Below, one piece after another: positions 52,684 through 61,712 of a stretch of DNA of 64,000 bases. The stretch's first letter is position 1; every line of letters begins with the position of its first letter. Where the stretch lies: assembly GCA_003229305.1 (NCBI GenBank), contig QIDH01000058.1, positions 27,774 to 91,773 on the forward strand. The letters run 5' to 3'. Origin of the DNA: Acidimicrobiia bacterium. Lineage in GTDB: Bacteria; Actinomycetota; Acidimicrobiia; Spongiisociales; Spongiisociaceae. The translations under genes were made by a program, and so were the position numbers. The notes beneath the pieces were generated by a model. The model searched no databases. It worked only from the letters and a program-made list of their open reading frames with translations, and was not told where the DNA came from.

Positions 52684-55082
52684 GATACCCGCCTCCTGGT
52701 GACCCGAACGGCGAAAACGACCCCGATAATCCCGAGTATCGACAGCGCCAATCCTGACTTTTCGGCCCAAGTGGACTTGAACTGAAGGGTGACGTCGCTC
52801 TGGGTGGGAATCACCATCATCAGCGAAGGACTGACCCTGAACGGTCCCTCGGCTCCCTCCACCTGCCAGTTCGGGAAGTATGAGACCTTGACCATATGCG
52901 GAACGCCGATCGCGGTAGTGCTGAACGAGACGCGCTCGTCCTCGATCTCCACGTCGCTCACCTGTCCGATGGTGGCGATCGGTGTTCTCTCGCTCGGATA
53001 GTCAACCTCAACCGTCGGCGGTCTGAGGCCTTCACTATCGTCCACTGCTTTGGCTGTGACCCTCGCCCAATCGTCAGGGCCCTCTTCGACAATCCACTGA
53101 TCCAGAAGATCGAGATCGTCGTACCAATCGAGGGCAACGTCCACAAAATCGGGCTCTTCACTCGGAGAAAACACACCGGTCATCGATGACAGGAAACTGC
53201 TATCGCCCGTTTCGTAAACCCATGGTTCGAAACGAGCGATGTCAACAAGTGAACTCTCTGGCAGTTCGAAAATCGTGAACGGCGTCGTCTCGGCGATCAG
53301 GGAGAAGTCCGGGTGGGAAAGAGCTTCCGCCCTTGCCTCTTCGGTGAACGTCACGTAGTACTCGACGTTGAAGAGCTGCATGTGGGCCGATCCTCGGTCG
53401 AAATCGAAATTCCGATAGGCCAGGCCAGGGATGGGATTGGACGGCTTCCTGCTCAGCTCGGCCGCGTTCAGAAAGTGGAATGGGGTTGTCAGCGAAGATT
53501 CAAAGAAGAGACCCTCCATCGAGGGGTTGGCGCCTTGGGACCAATACGGAAACAGCATCAGAGCCATTGGTGTCCCGTACTGGTTCAGCTCGCCATTGGC
53601 CTCCCATTGCACCCTGCCAGGGCCGAGTGCGGCTACACGTTCGGTAACTGCCTGATACTCGGCGAACGGACCCTTCTGCTCGTAGCCCGAATAATTCCAC
53701 CTTGCCCATCCATCCACGTATGCCTCTTCGGTCACCGTCCCAACTGCGGCCGCACCGATGATGAGCGAGGCGGCGATCGCCGGAATCAGGGTGGCGCTCT
53801 GCATGCGAGCCGGCGCCAAGAACAGGCCCACTATCAGCGCAGCTCCTACGATTCCGACCAGCCAGCGCATCTCGATCTGACCACCGGCAACATCGACCTC
53901 TCGCCTGGCGTTGGCCGCGGCCGTCATCATGAACACCGCAAACGAACCGACCGCGATCTGAGCCCACCAGGTGCTGAGACGCCTCGGGAGCCGCCTGGCC
54001 AGCTCGACCGCAGCCATCCCGACGGCCAGACCCGCAAAAACAGACACTCCAAAAAACCAATGGGGAAGCAACCGGCCATTCCACAGCTTGCTCCCCTGAT
54101 CGAGCTCGACGAAACCGCCGATCGGAAGCAAGAACGTCAGCACGGCGAACGGCGCAACCTTGCGGGTTCGGATCATCGACCAGACCAGGCCAACCGTCCC
54201 TGCGATCAGGATCGGCCACAGCTCGGGAGGAAGGAGCTCATCCAGCCCTTCGAGGGGTTGCCAGTTCATGTCAGTGGTCATATTCAATCTCACCAGGAGC
54301 GGCAGCGCCCAGAACGCCGCAACCGCGAACCCCAGCAGCCAAGTGAGCGGAACGTAACGACGGCCCCGTTTCCAGAACAGCATCACCAGGGTCGCGATGA
54401 CTGCGGTGATCGTGGTCAGCACGTGAGTCAAGGCAGTGAGGGCCAAGAAGAGGGCCGCCCACGGGCCATATTTACGGTCTTCGTGGATCGTTTTGGTGGC
54501 GAGGCTCAGGTACACGAGGGCGAGAGCGAACGACCACGAGTAGCTGAACTCACCCGCCAGGGTCGAGGCGATGGTCCCGCCAAAAATCTGGGGGGTGGGG
54601 TTTTCGAGAAAAGCGAAGGCTGCACCGGCCGTTCCTGTGACCATCGCCACAGCTCGGCCGAAGCCCATCGCCCGAGCGAAGTAGTAGGTAGCACTCGGCA
54701 GAGCCAGCAGGCCGATGACGGTGACGATCTTGAATGCAACGCCGTAGGGAAGGAAGAGGTCAAGGAAGACGATGACGAGAGACGGGAGCGGGAAATAGAA
54801 ATAGAAGATCGGAAAGCCGGCGAACCACGAGTTACTCCAACCCTGGATTCTCCCCCTTGGCAGCAACTCGTCACGCAGAAACGCAGGGCCGAGAACGTGG
54901 GCACCCATATCGCCGCCTGACGGGGTTGTGGCGGTGAATATCAGCCCTGGATTGAGAACGAGCAGAATGATGACGGTCGAAACCGCCAAGCCGCCGATCA
55001 CAAGCCATTTGGCGCTCGGGTTGATGGAACGCCTTATGTGATCTGGTGGCGCGGCGGGGAGCCGCTCCGAACGAAGAGCCAT
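52680..55082 (-). CDS. Large polytopic membrane protein, GT-C-like (6-PTPS-related membrane family)
   Basis: Likely a lipid-linked-sugar-dependent glycosyltransferase. The 800-residue product has about 12 hydrophobic segments in its first 450 residues, with SGGDMGAHVLGPAFL and GWSNSWFAGFPIFYFYFPLP in the first external loop, the acidic loop being typical of GT-C enzymes. A long external region (about 450-770) follows, then a last membrane helix and a basic end (RVTRRRVS). The architecture matches the actinobacterial membrane proteins annotated as 6-pyruvoyl-tetrahydropterin synthase-related. Coupled to gtrA by TTGA. The substrate is unknown. Confidence 0.75.
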   Translation of the reverse strand: MALRSERLPAAPPDHIRRSINPSAKWLVIGGLAVSTVIILLVLNPGLIFTATTPSGGDMGAHVLGPAFLRDELLPRGRIQGWSNSWFAGFPIFYFYFPLPSLVIVFLDLFLPYGVAFKIVTVIGLLALPSATYYFARAMGFGRAVAMVTGTAGAAFAFLENPTPQIFGGTIASTLAGEFSYSWSFALALVYLSLATKTIHEDRKYGPWAALFLALTALTHVLTTITAVIATLVMLFWKRGRRYVPLTWLLGFAVAAFWALPLLVRLNMTTDMNWQPLEGLDELLPPELWPILIAGTVGLVWSMIRTRKVAPFAVLTFLLPIGGFVELDQGSKLWNGRLLPHWFFGVSVFAGLAVGMAAVELARRLPRRLSTWWAQIAVGSFAVFMMTAAANARREVDVAGGQIEMRWLVGIVGAALIVGLFLAPARMQSATLIPAIAASLIIGAAAVGTVTEEAYVDGWARWNYSGYEQKGPFAEYQAVTERVAALGPGRVQWEANGELNQYGTPMALMLFPYWSQGANPSMEGLFFESSLTTPFHFLNAAELSRKPSNPIPGLAYRNFDFDRGSAHMQLFNVEYYVTFTEEARAEALSHPDFSLIAETTPFTIFELPESSLVDIARFEPWVYETGDSSFLSSMTGVFSPSEEPDFVDVALDWYDDLDLLDQWIVEEGPDDWARVTAKAVDDSEGLRPPTVEVDYPSERTPIATIGQVSDVEIEDERVSFSTTAIGVPHMVKVSYFPNWQVEGAEGPFRVSPSLMMVIPTQSDVTLQFKSTWAEKSGLALSILGIIGVVFAVRVTRRRVS

Positions 55083-55197
55083 GGGAACGACGCTAACTCG
55101 TTGGGAGAATTGTCAGAAGTTCGAAGCGCAGAGAGTAGGCGAGGCCATCGGGCTACAGGTCCCAAGTCACCTGGACCTGTGGCCGTCCAGGCGTAGC

Positions 55198-55371
55198 TCA
55201 GCGGGACTGGCGCGCGATGTCGAGCACTTGAGACAGCGTTATCGACTCGCCATTGCGGTCCCACCACTTGTGCTCGCACCGGTGGCACGCGCAGAAATAG
55301 ACCTCTGTCCCGTCCGGGAGCCGTTGCTGAATCTCGATGACGTCTTCGACGCCGCAATCAGGGCACTTCAT
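55198..55371 (-). CDS. Small zinc-ribbon protein
   Basis: 57 residues from the ATG at 55371: MKCPDCGVEDVIEIQQR, then CACHRCEHKWWDRNG and an Ile/Leu-rich end. Two CxxC pairs form a typical zinc ribbon like those in transcription or RNA-binding proteins, but no family is recognised. Located between DUF6788-like and the GT-C gene; the 115 bp on its downstream side to 55082 contain nothing else recognisable. Confidence 0.7.
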   Translation of the reverse strand: MKCPDCGVEDVIEIQQRLPDGTEVYFCACHRCEHKWWDRNGESITLSQVLDIARQSR

Positions 55372-55444
55372 ATCCGAACCAGGATAACCGCATAAGCTCC
55401 ACATCGGAAGAGATCAAGAATTCGACACATTCGACGTGGTCGGG

Positions 55445-55702
55445 TCACTCTTCATCCAACAGTTTGCCGACATACCGGCTTCGCCGTTTGCCGTCTTGCG
55501 TCCAGTACGCGTACCAATACGGTCCGTGCGGACATCTGGTACACGCCGGTTTGCCACATTTCACGTGTCGAGGCCGCAACCGGACCTCAGGGCGTTCGGC
55601 GATCGGACCCCCAAGACGGGCCTCGGCCAAGATCATCAGCCGCCGCAGCCCGTGCTCGTCGAGGTCTTTGACCGCGTCGATCAGATCACGATCGAGCGAC
55701 AC
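55445..55702 (-). CDS. Small DUF6788-like Cys-rich protein
   Basis: 85 residues from a GTG at 55702: MSLDRDLIDAVKDLDEHGL, a helical N-terminal half, then CGKPACTRCPHGPYWYAYW and RRSRYVGKL. That second block is the conserved part of the DUF6788 family, often associated with mobile elements but here inside a conserved region. The start follows the DUF3499 stop by 4 bp. Function unknown. Confidence 0.72.
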   Translation of the reverse strand: MSLDRDLIDAVKDLDEHGLRRLMILAEARLGGPIAERPEVRLRPRHVKCGKPACTRCPHGPYWYAYWTQDGKRRSRYVGKLLDEE

Positions 55703-55706
55703 CCGA

Positions 55707-55928
55707 CTACGCGACCTCGAGAGGAGCGAACAAAGGGGTAACGGTTCGCCGGTCGGCCAGACGCCAGCCGAGCGGAGGAGTCAGCTTGTCGGCACATCGG
55801 GCGCACATCGGGTAGCCCTGGCCTGGTTTGGGTGCAGCCAGCAGGTCTTCAAGCCACACTTCTGCGCCTTGATAGTCGAAAGCCATTAGCGCCGCACCCG
55901 GAGCTGCGCATCGAACACAGTTGGTCAT
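55707..55928 (-). CDS. DUF3499-like small Cys protein
   Basis: 73 residues from the ATG at 55928 (MTNCVRCAAPGAALMAFDYQ). Two CxxC pairs (CVRC and CARC), with PLGWRLADRR near the end, follow the plan of actinobacterial DUF3499 proteins, which end in a T-PxGW(E/R) motif and are encoded near manB. The frame stays open further upstream to 56147 but the extension is low complexity. Function unknown. Confidence 0.7.
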   Translation of the reverse strand: MTNCVRCAAPGAALMAFDYQGAEVWLEDLLAAPKPGQGYPMCARCADKLTPPLGWRLADRRTVTPLFAPLEVA

Positions 55929-56106
55929 GGCGACAACGATATCCCCGATAGGCCCTGCGACCAAGGACTCACCGTCGCACGCCGCGACGGTCCCCGCCAT
56001 CGCTATCCGCCTTCCGTTCTCAGCCATCCGCATTCCGTCGCGGCCTGTCGCTCCTCCAGATCGCACTGCGACTCTCGCAGCCAATGGAGCCGGGCCACAC
56101 AGGGTT

Positions 56107-56130
56107 CTTACGCGCGGGATCGCGCGTAAG
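56107..56130. terminator. 10-bp perfect hairpin downstream of the thioredoxin-like gene
   Basis: CTTACGCGCG / CGCGCGTAAG around GGAT. It lies about 90 bp after the stop of the minus-strand gene at 56220 and upstream of DUF3499. No U-tract on the minus strand; likely a terminator of the GT2-DUF5719-thioredoxin-like transcript. The remaining intergenic DNA (55929-56219) has no gene that I recognise. Confidence 0.5.
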
Positions 56131-56219
56131 ACGATTTTGTCATTCATTCCATTCCTTGGAAGACGAGCTCAGAATGCAAACCGGAAGGCCGACACGGAAA
56201 GCGGAAAGCGGACAACCCC

Positions 56220-56627
56220 TCAGAATCGTGAGAGGCGTTTCTTCCACTTGGCCAGCGAAGCCCCGTCCGGCAATCCAACCACATCATCGAGTACGCGTCC
56301 CAGACTGTCGACCAGGACAACTGTCGGAACCGAGTCCACCCCAAACGCGACCCAGCCGTCCGGGTCGTCTTCCCAGGCAATCTCCCGAAAATCATCGCCA
56401 AGGCTTTGATTGAGGACCAGCCGAGCCTCTTGACAAGAATCGCAGGTTCTCGAGCTGAAGAAGAAGATCCCTGGCCCTTCAAGAACCCCAATCGGCCAGT
56501 CGTGGCCAGGGCCGGCCGGACGCCTGGCGATCAAGCATACGCCAGCAGCAACCACCGCCACCACTCCAAGCCTTAGCGCGATCTCAGCCACCTGTCCCGG
56601 TCCCAACCACTGGTATCCCAGCGACAT
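56220..56627 (-). CDS. Membrane-anchored thioredoxin-like protein
   Basis: 135 residues with an N-terminal membrane segment (about 15-33), then a thioredoxin-fold domain with the redox motif SSRTCDSCQEA (Cys62/Cys65) and VDSVPTVVLVDSLGRVL including the cis-Pro motif SVPT. A CxxC of type CDSC differs from CGPC and suggests an extracytoplasmic oxidoreductase with unusual potential. Its start lies 44 bp inside DUF5719, and GGAG precedes it. Possibly handles disulfides in the exported proteins of the same operon. Confidence 0.83.
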   Translation of the reverse strand: MSLGYQWLGPGQVAEIALRLGVVAVVAAGVCLIARRPAGPGHDWPIGVLEGPGIFFFSSRTCDSCQEARLVLNQSLGDDFREIAWEDDPDGWVAFGVDSVPTVVLVDSLGRVLDDVVGLPDGASLAKWKKRLSRF

Positions 56628-57912
56628 AACCGACTCCAGGAACGTCGATGACGCTCCAGGCGACGCTGAACGGACTCGCCGCCTCGACGATTAGCCCGGC
56701 CGCTCCCAGATCGCTGAGGTCTACCGAAGCGACCGCCCCAGCCGCGACTTCGAGCTGCCCATCAACTGTTCCTCCGCTAGAACCGTAAGACACGACAACG
56801 GTGTCGACTCCGGTGTTGAGCACCCACATCCGGTACTCGGCGCCTGGCTCCACATTCACGCCAGGCAGGATCCACTGGCTCGAAGGATTTCGGACTCCCG
56901 CCATGGCTGCCCTTGCGTCTTGCGCTACACCGACCACAACGGCGCCAAAAGGTCCGTCCCCTGTGATCCGGGCCCCGTATGTCGCTTCGCCCAAATCGGC
57001 CAGCGGTATCACCGTTTGGCCAGGCCCCTCGATTCCTCCCGTCACCGGAGTGCTGACCTCGGCTTGGGTACTGAAAACGTCGATCGAGAACTCAACCGGC
57101 AATATCGAGGAATTGGTCAGGATGATGCTGCCGGTCAGGCCTCCGTCAACGGTGAGCGGAAGCTCCCAGGTATCACTCTCCCCGACTCCCGACCAGACGG
57201 CCACATCACCCCCAGAACCACGCACGAGCGCGGGGATCACTGCTCCGTCGACGTTGTCCACAAAAATGGACAGCGATTGCCGCCCAGGCAGGACTGCACC
57301 GATATCGATCGTTTTCGTGCTCCTGGCGGGGATAGAAACACCCTCGAATCCGGTCGCCGCCTCTGCGCCCAATTCACTCACGACCGTCAGATCGACCCTG
57401 GCAACATCCAGGAAGGGGTTGAAGAGCCGCAGCGTCAGACGGTCTCCATCCGCAGTCGATCCGCCGCCAACATGCCAGACGTCCGGTAATTCGGACGGAC
57501 ACACGTCCGCAGCTGCGAGTCCGTTTCCTGCCGCCAACACATCGGCGCCGGCCGGCCCCAGACCGAACTCGACTATTGCAGAAGACTCTCCGACAGGTTG
57601 GAGCGAGGAGATTTCGATCGATGTGGCACGATCGTTTTGAATCTCGCGTTTCCCGAGCGTCGACATCTCTCCGTTGAAGGGCAGCGAGATCAGATAGTCC
57701 GTCCTCGACCTGCTCAACCCGCTCACCGACGTGTCGTTCACGCCATCTGCGAGTGCCCATGGGCAAAAGAAAAAACGAGGGTCGATATCTGCGTCTGTCG
57801 CGTCGACCTGAACGGTTTCGACGATGCCGGGATCGAGATCAGCGGGCGGATTCAGTACGGCTGCACTGGCTCCGAGCGCCACAACCACAATGATGACCGA
57901 AAGACGCTTCAC
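56584..57912 (-). CDS. DUF5719 family secreted protein
   Basis: Secreted beta-rich protein of unknown function. 442 residues starting from a GTG at 57912 (preceded by AGGAGG), with a signal peptide (MKRLSVIIVVVALGASAAV). The rest is Val/Ser/Gly-rich with repeated beta-sandwich-like segments; e.g. TGSIILTNSSILPVEFSI. In mycobacteria and related genera DUF5719 proteins are encoded next to a large GT2 membrane protein, exactly as here. Start overlaps the GT2 stop (GTGA). Confidence 0.8.
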   Translation of the reverse strand: MKRLSVIIVVVALGASAAVLNPPADLDPGIVETVQVDATDADIDPRFFFCPWALADGVNDTSVSGLSRSRTDYLISLPFNGEMSTLGKREIQNDRATSIEISSLQPVGESSAIVEFGLGPAGADVLAAGNGLAAADVCPSELPDVWHVGGGSTADGDRLTLRLFNPFLDVARVDLTVVSELGAEAATGFEGVSIPARSTKTIDIGAVLPGRQSLSIFVDNVDGAVIPALVRGSGGDVAVWSGVGESDTWELPLTVDGGLTGSIILTNSSILPVEFSIDVFSTQAEVSTPVTGGIEGPGQTVIPLADLGEATYGARITGDGPFGAVVVGVAQDARAAMAGVRNPSSQWILPGVNVEPGAEYRMWVLNTGVDTVVVSYGSSGGTVDGQLEVAAGAVASVDLSDLGAAGLIVEAASPFSVAWSVIDVPGVGYVAGIPVVGTGTGG

Positions 57913-60731
57913 TGGTCCCTCCTCTCGACCGGCTGCCTGCCCCAGAGGGCGAGCAATACGACCATAAGGAGCAGCGCTCCGACCAACCTCGCCATCAGAC
58001 GGAAAACGCCGACTCCGCCGAATTCAACGAAGCCGTCCGAAGCGTCGACCCGATTGGACCACTGATCCTGAGACCAGGTTCCCGGACCCCAGCGAGAATC
58101 TGCATTCTCCTTGATGAGCACTGTTCCCTGCTGGGCTTCGCCTTGGTAGTCGGCGAGCCCGTATGTCCAGGGCTTCCCGTCATCGGTAACGGCCCTCGGA
58201 GCTGGCATCTCTGTCTCGAACACGGTCGCGTCCAGCTGTTGCAGAGGTCGGAGATCGAGCTGGGAACGCAATGACCTGTCCAATATCACTCCGGCAGTTC
58301 CACCCATTTCAGGGTCGGTGAACACAATCCATCTGACGCCGAACGGCACCATCGATTCCCCGGGTCGGAGCTCTACATCTTCGGCCAGCCTGTTCAGAGC
58401 ACTGGCCAGCGCCTGGTCGCCGAGCTTGGGTTCAGGAAGCCAGGCCTGGGCAAACGTAGGAACCGGGCCCGATACCAGCCGATAGGCCGTCCCGTCCTCC
58501 AACCGGTAGACCTCACCAGGCAGCTGGTCGGCGGGACCGACGAGCAACAAGCGGTCTGGGCCGTGTGGATCGGCCCGCGAACTCGCAAAGGCAAGGGAGG
58601 AGCCATAGTCGTCGGCCGGTAGCCCGGCCCTACCTTCCGGGAGCAAGCCAAACGTGAAGAGAAGAGCTAGCGCGGCGCCCACGATTCCGAGTGTGACAAT
58701 CGAGGATCGGACGGCGCCCGCATTCTCGGAGGCCTTCTTGCCGTCAAGGGCCGCGCCGACGATCAGGGCAAATCCGATTCCCGCAGTGACGCCGCCGGCC
58801 ACTGTGAGGTCGAGGCCGGAGCCCAGAGATCCTGACCGAGCGGCAAATGCGCCTAGAGCGGCGAGAATCGCGCCGAGCCCACCAGTTCGAAGTGCTGCCC
58901 CAGTCGCACTGGTCAAGACGGCGGAGCCGGCCACAAGTATTCCGACGATCGACACCCAGGACATATCGAACCGGATTGGTTCGCCACCTGTGAAAATCGA
59001 TGACAGATCTACGGCCGCCAGCCACGGAAAAAGGAAAGGTACGCCCAAACCGCTTACCAGTAGACCCCGACCGGCCGGTCCTAGGTCCCTCCGAGCCACA
59101 GCCCATATCAGCCCGAAGATCGCCGGGAGGAGGACCAGGGGTGGAACCATCGCCGCCGCCCAGGCGACCGCCAGTGCGATTCTGGCCAAACGGCCGAGGC
59201 GACTCCGCCATCCGGCCGGGAAAGGTTCGAGCACCGCCGCCAGCGCCCAAGGAAGGGTGCCCATTGCAAGAAGGGCCGGCCAATAGCCCAACGACCCGAT
59301 GACAGTCGCGGCCGGGCCGGCCACCACGATGATCGAAGCCGCGTAGCGAGGAATCTGACCGATACCCAATCGTCTCAGAAGGCGAACGGTGCCTCCGATC
59401 GCCAGGGTCGCTGCCCCAATCGTCATCGCAGTGGCGGCCAGAGGGGCTGAAGAGCGCGTCACGAATTGCACAATCGCGGTCGCGCCCACTGCAGGGGGCA
59501 TCGGCTGCCCGCTGCCGAGACCGCCGAGATTCCATCCGCCCGCGTATGCCCGCAGGACATCGTATGCGTGGTCGGCCAGGGGCAGCGTGAAGCCCACGGA
59601 TGGCATTCCATCAGACCACAAGGAGCGAGTGAGAACCGCTACGTAGGCGACCCCGACAGTTGAGGCCACAAGTCCGGGCCTGTGCCACACGGCTGAGCTC
59701 TGGCTGAATAGCTGGTCCAGATCCTGCTCGTCATCGTCTGCGTCGTCCTGAATAATCGACCCGAACTGAGCAGCAAGGCCGTTCATCTCTACCGAGCCTC
59801 TTATCTGATACCTGAACAGTTCGGCGTCACCGGCCTGTCGACTTCGCCTCGCCCGAGCCCGCTCCGTAAGCGTGCTGCCAAAGTGCAAGACGTTCCACAA
59901 CCAGGCCCGCCCCCAATCCACCAAGGCGAACGGCCTCGCATTGAATGACCAGTAGATCGCAGTCACCAAACCGATGAGTAGGAGGGTCGGTATCGCCCAC
60001 AGCAGCGTTACAGCCTCGTAGACCTTGAGCATCGAACGGATGCGGCCCGCTTGTTCACGCCACGTTGAGGACCGATCTCCTCTGAACCCTTCGTAGAGGA
60101 CCTCAGAGGTCGGGGCCACCACCACCCTGCCTCCTGCCAACCTGGCACGCTGACAGAAGTCGAGTCCAGAGGCGAGGTATGGCACAAGGGGGTCGAGACC
60201 GCCAAGTCCGATTGCGAGGTCTCGTCTGACCAGCATCGAAGCGGATTCGACGTACGCAACATCACGTATCACGTCGTACTGCTCCTGGTCTCGTTCACCT
60301 GCTTCGAGGCCGCTGTACGGATGGCCAAAGATGTCGGTGGCCTCTCCGACGGATATCAGCTCTTCCGGCGCGTCGGCCCTGAGGATCTTCGAGCCAACCA
60401 CCGAGGCGTCGATCTGGTCTGCGGTAGAAACAAGGGCAGCAAGCGCATCCGGTCTGGGCCTGGCGTCCTGATCGACTATCCAGACGAATGCCACTTTCGC
60501 ACTCAGAGCGCCCAGCGCATCAGCAACAGAAGCGAACGACTTGATACCTGGACCAATATTGGAGTGCGCGTTTGCGGCGCTGATCACAGAAATCGATTTT
60601 GCCTCGTACACTTGCGCTTCTATTGCACTCACGACATCGTCGACGTCACCGGGCCGCCTCGTCACGACAAGCGCGGAGACGTGGCGAGACGCGTCAGAAT
60701 TGTCAGAGTTCGGGGGGGCAGGGGCATCCAT
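57909..60731 (-). CDS. Large GT2 glycosyltransferase with multi-spanning membrane region
   Basis: 940 residues from the ATG at 60731. Residues to about 260 form a GT-A domain: SALVVTRRPGDVDDVVSAI, VWIVDQDARPRPDAL (DxD-like) and GLDFCQRARLAGGRVVVAPT. A membrane pair follows (about 245-270), then a long region with about 10 membrane segments (about 360-690) and an external C-terminal domain (about 690-910) ending in a last membrane helix. The plan is like the actinobacterial GT2-fused membrane proteins linked with cell-envelope polysaccharide. An upstream TTG (60764) is also possible. Divergent from fbiA with a 60-bp gap. Confidence 0.84.
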   Translation of the reverse strand: MDAPAPPNSDNSDASRHVSALVVTRRPGDVDDVVSAIEAQVYEAKSISVISAANAHSNIGPGIKSFASVADALGALSAKVAFVWIVDQDARPRPDALAALVSTADQIDASVVGSKILRADAPEELISVGEATDIFGHPYSGLEAGERDQEQYDVIRDVAYVESASMLVRRDLAIGLGGLDPLVPYLASGLDFCQRARLAGGRVVVAPTSEVLYEGFRGDRSSTWREQAGRIRSMLKVYEAVTLLWAIPTLLLIGLVTAIYWSFNARPFALVDWGRAWLWNVLHFGSTLTERARARRSRQAGDAELFRYQIRGSVEMNGLAAQFGSIIQDDADDDEQDLDQLFSQSSAVWHRPGLVASTVGVAYVAVLTRSLWSDGMPSVGFTLPLADHAYDVLRAYAGGWNLGGLGSGQPMPPAVGATAIVQFVTRSSAPLAATAMTIGAATLAIGGTVRLLRRLGIGQIPRYAASIIVVAGPAATVIGSLGYWPALLAMGTLPWALAAVLEPFPAGWRSRLGRLARIALAVAWAAAMVPPLVLLPAIFGLIWAVARRDLGPAGRGLLVSGLGVPFLFPWLAAVDLSSIFTGGEPIRFDMSWVSIVGILVAGSAVLTSATGAALRTGGLGAILAALGAFAARSGSLGSGLDLTVAGGVTAGIGFALIVGAALDGKKASENAGAVRSSIVTLGIVGAALALLFTFGLLPEGRAGLPADDYGSSLAFASSRADPHGPDRLLLVGPADQLPGEVYRLEDGTAYRLVSGPVPTFAQAWLPEPKLGDQALASALNRLAEDVELRPGESMVPFGVRWIVFTDPEMGGTAGVILDRSLRSQLDLRPLQQLDATVFETEMPAPRAVTDDGKPWTYGLADYQGEAQQGTVLIKENADSRWGPGTWSQDQWSNRVDASDGFVEFGGVGVFRLMARLVGALLLMVVLLALWGRQPVERRDQ

Positions 60732-60791
60732 GAAGCCCACATTGTGGAACGAGTCGGGCGGCAAGGCAATCTTGGTGCTGGGAGGACGGGA

Positions 60792-61712
60792 ATGACAACG
60801 AAAGTCGTGCTGCTATCCGGCGGTGTTGGCGGGGCGCGCCTCGCAAGAGGCTTCGAGCAAATCACCGAGGTCGAGCTCACCGTCATCGTGAATGTCGGCG
60901 ACGACGATCGCTTCTATGGGCTCGACGTTTCACCTGACCTGGACACCATGATCTACACCCTCGCAGGGGTGGAGGGCGGCGAGGGGTGGGGGCGACAGGG
61001 CGACTCGTCGACCGTCATGGAACATTTGACCGCGCTCGGCATCGACACCCAGTTCATGATCGGGGATGCAGATCTGGCAGTGAATCTCTACAGAACGGAT
61101 CGAATACGCCGTGGCGACTCCCTCCAGGCGGTGACCGATCAGCTGGCGTCAACTCTCGGAATTAGTGCTCTCATCCTGCCTATGACCAATGATCGGGTCG
61201 AGACGCAGGTCAAGACGGAGGATGGCTGGCTGGGATTTCAAGAATATTTCGTTTTGCGCGGACATCGTGACGAGGTGCTCGACGTGAAGTTCGAAGGAGC
61301 CGCAGCGGCCGAACCCTGCCCAGGCGTGATCGAGGCCATCAGGGCAGCGGATGCCGTGGTCATCGGACCTAGCAACCCTCCTCTGTCGGTATGGCCGATC
61401 CTGGCGGTTCCAAAGGTCTCCGATGCGATTGCTCAGGCTCGCAGGGTCGTGGCGGTCAGCCCTCTCATCAGCGGCCGCCCGATCAAGGGCCCTGCGGACC
61501 GGGTTCTGCTGTCGCTCGGATTCAGCCCCGGCAATGTCGGCGTACTCGAAGCGTATGACGACCTGGTGGACGATCTCGTTATCGACACCCAGGATGGTCA
61601 CGAACGCTCCCGTCTCACCGAACGAGGGGTTTCGGTCCACGTTGGCAGCACCCGGATAGCCGAGCCCGAATCGGCGGCCACCCTCGCTCGTTGGATGCTC
61701 GAATTCGTATGA
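60792..61712 (+). CDS. fbiA: 2-phospho-L-lactate transferase (F420 biosynthesis)
   Basis: Transfers the phospholactate-type moiety (phosphoenolpyruvate in actinobacteria) from its GDP derivative to Fo, making F420-0 or its dehydro form. The ATG at 60792 follows GGAGG. 306 residues, starting MTTKVVLLSGGVGGARLARG, with IVNVGDDDRFYGLDVSPDLD and LPMTNDRVETQV and IGPSNPPLS motifs of CofD. Overlaps fbiB by 4 bp (ATGA). The frame is open far upstream inside the divergent GT2, which is an artefact. Confidence 0.95.
   Translation: MTTKVVLLSGGVGGARLARGFEQITEVELTVIVNVGDDDRFYGLDVSPDLDTMIYTLAGVEGGEGWGRQGDSSTVMEHLTALGIDTQFMIGDADLAVNLYRTDRIRRGDSLQAVTDQLASTLGISALILPMTNDRVETQVKTEDGWLGFQEYFVLRGHRDEVLDVKFEGAAAAEPCPGVIEAIRAADAVVIGPSNPPLSVWPILAVPKVSDAIAQARRVVAVSPLISGRPIKGPADRVLLSLGFSPGNVGVLEAYDDLVDDLVIDTQDGHERSRLTERGVSVHVGSTRIAEPESAATLARWMLEFV

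Noticed and set aside
53313-54920. 535-residue plus-strand open frame
   Set aside because: Lies wholly opposite the GT-C-like gene; Arg/Pro/Gly-rich composition typical of antisense frames in GC-rich DNA.
60321-60791. N-terminal extension of fbiA
   Set aside because: Overlaps the divergent GT2 gene and has no similarity to CofD; the 60792 start has a good ribosome-binding site.
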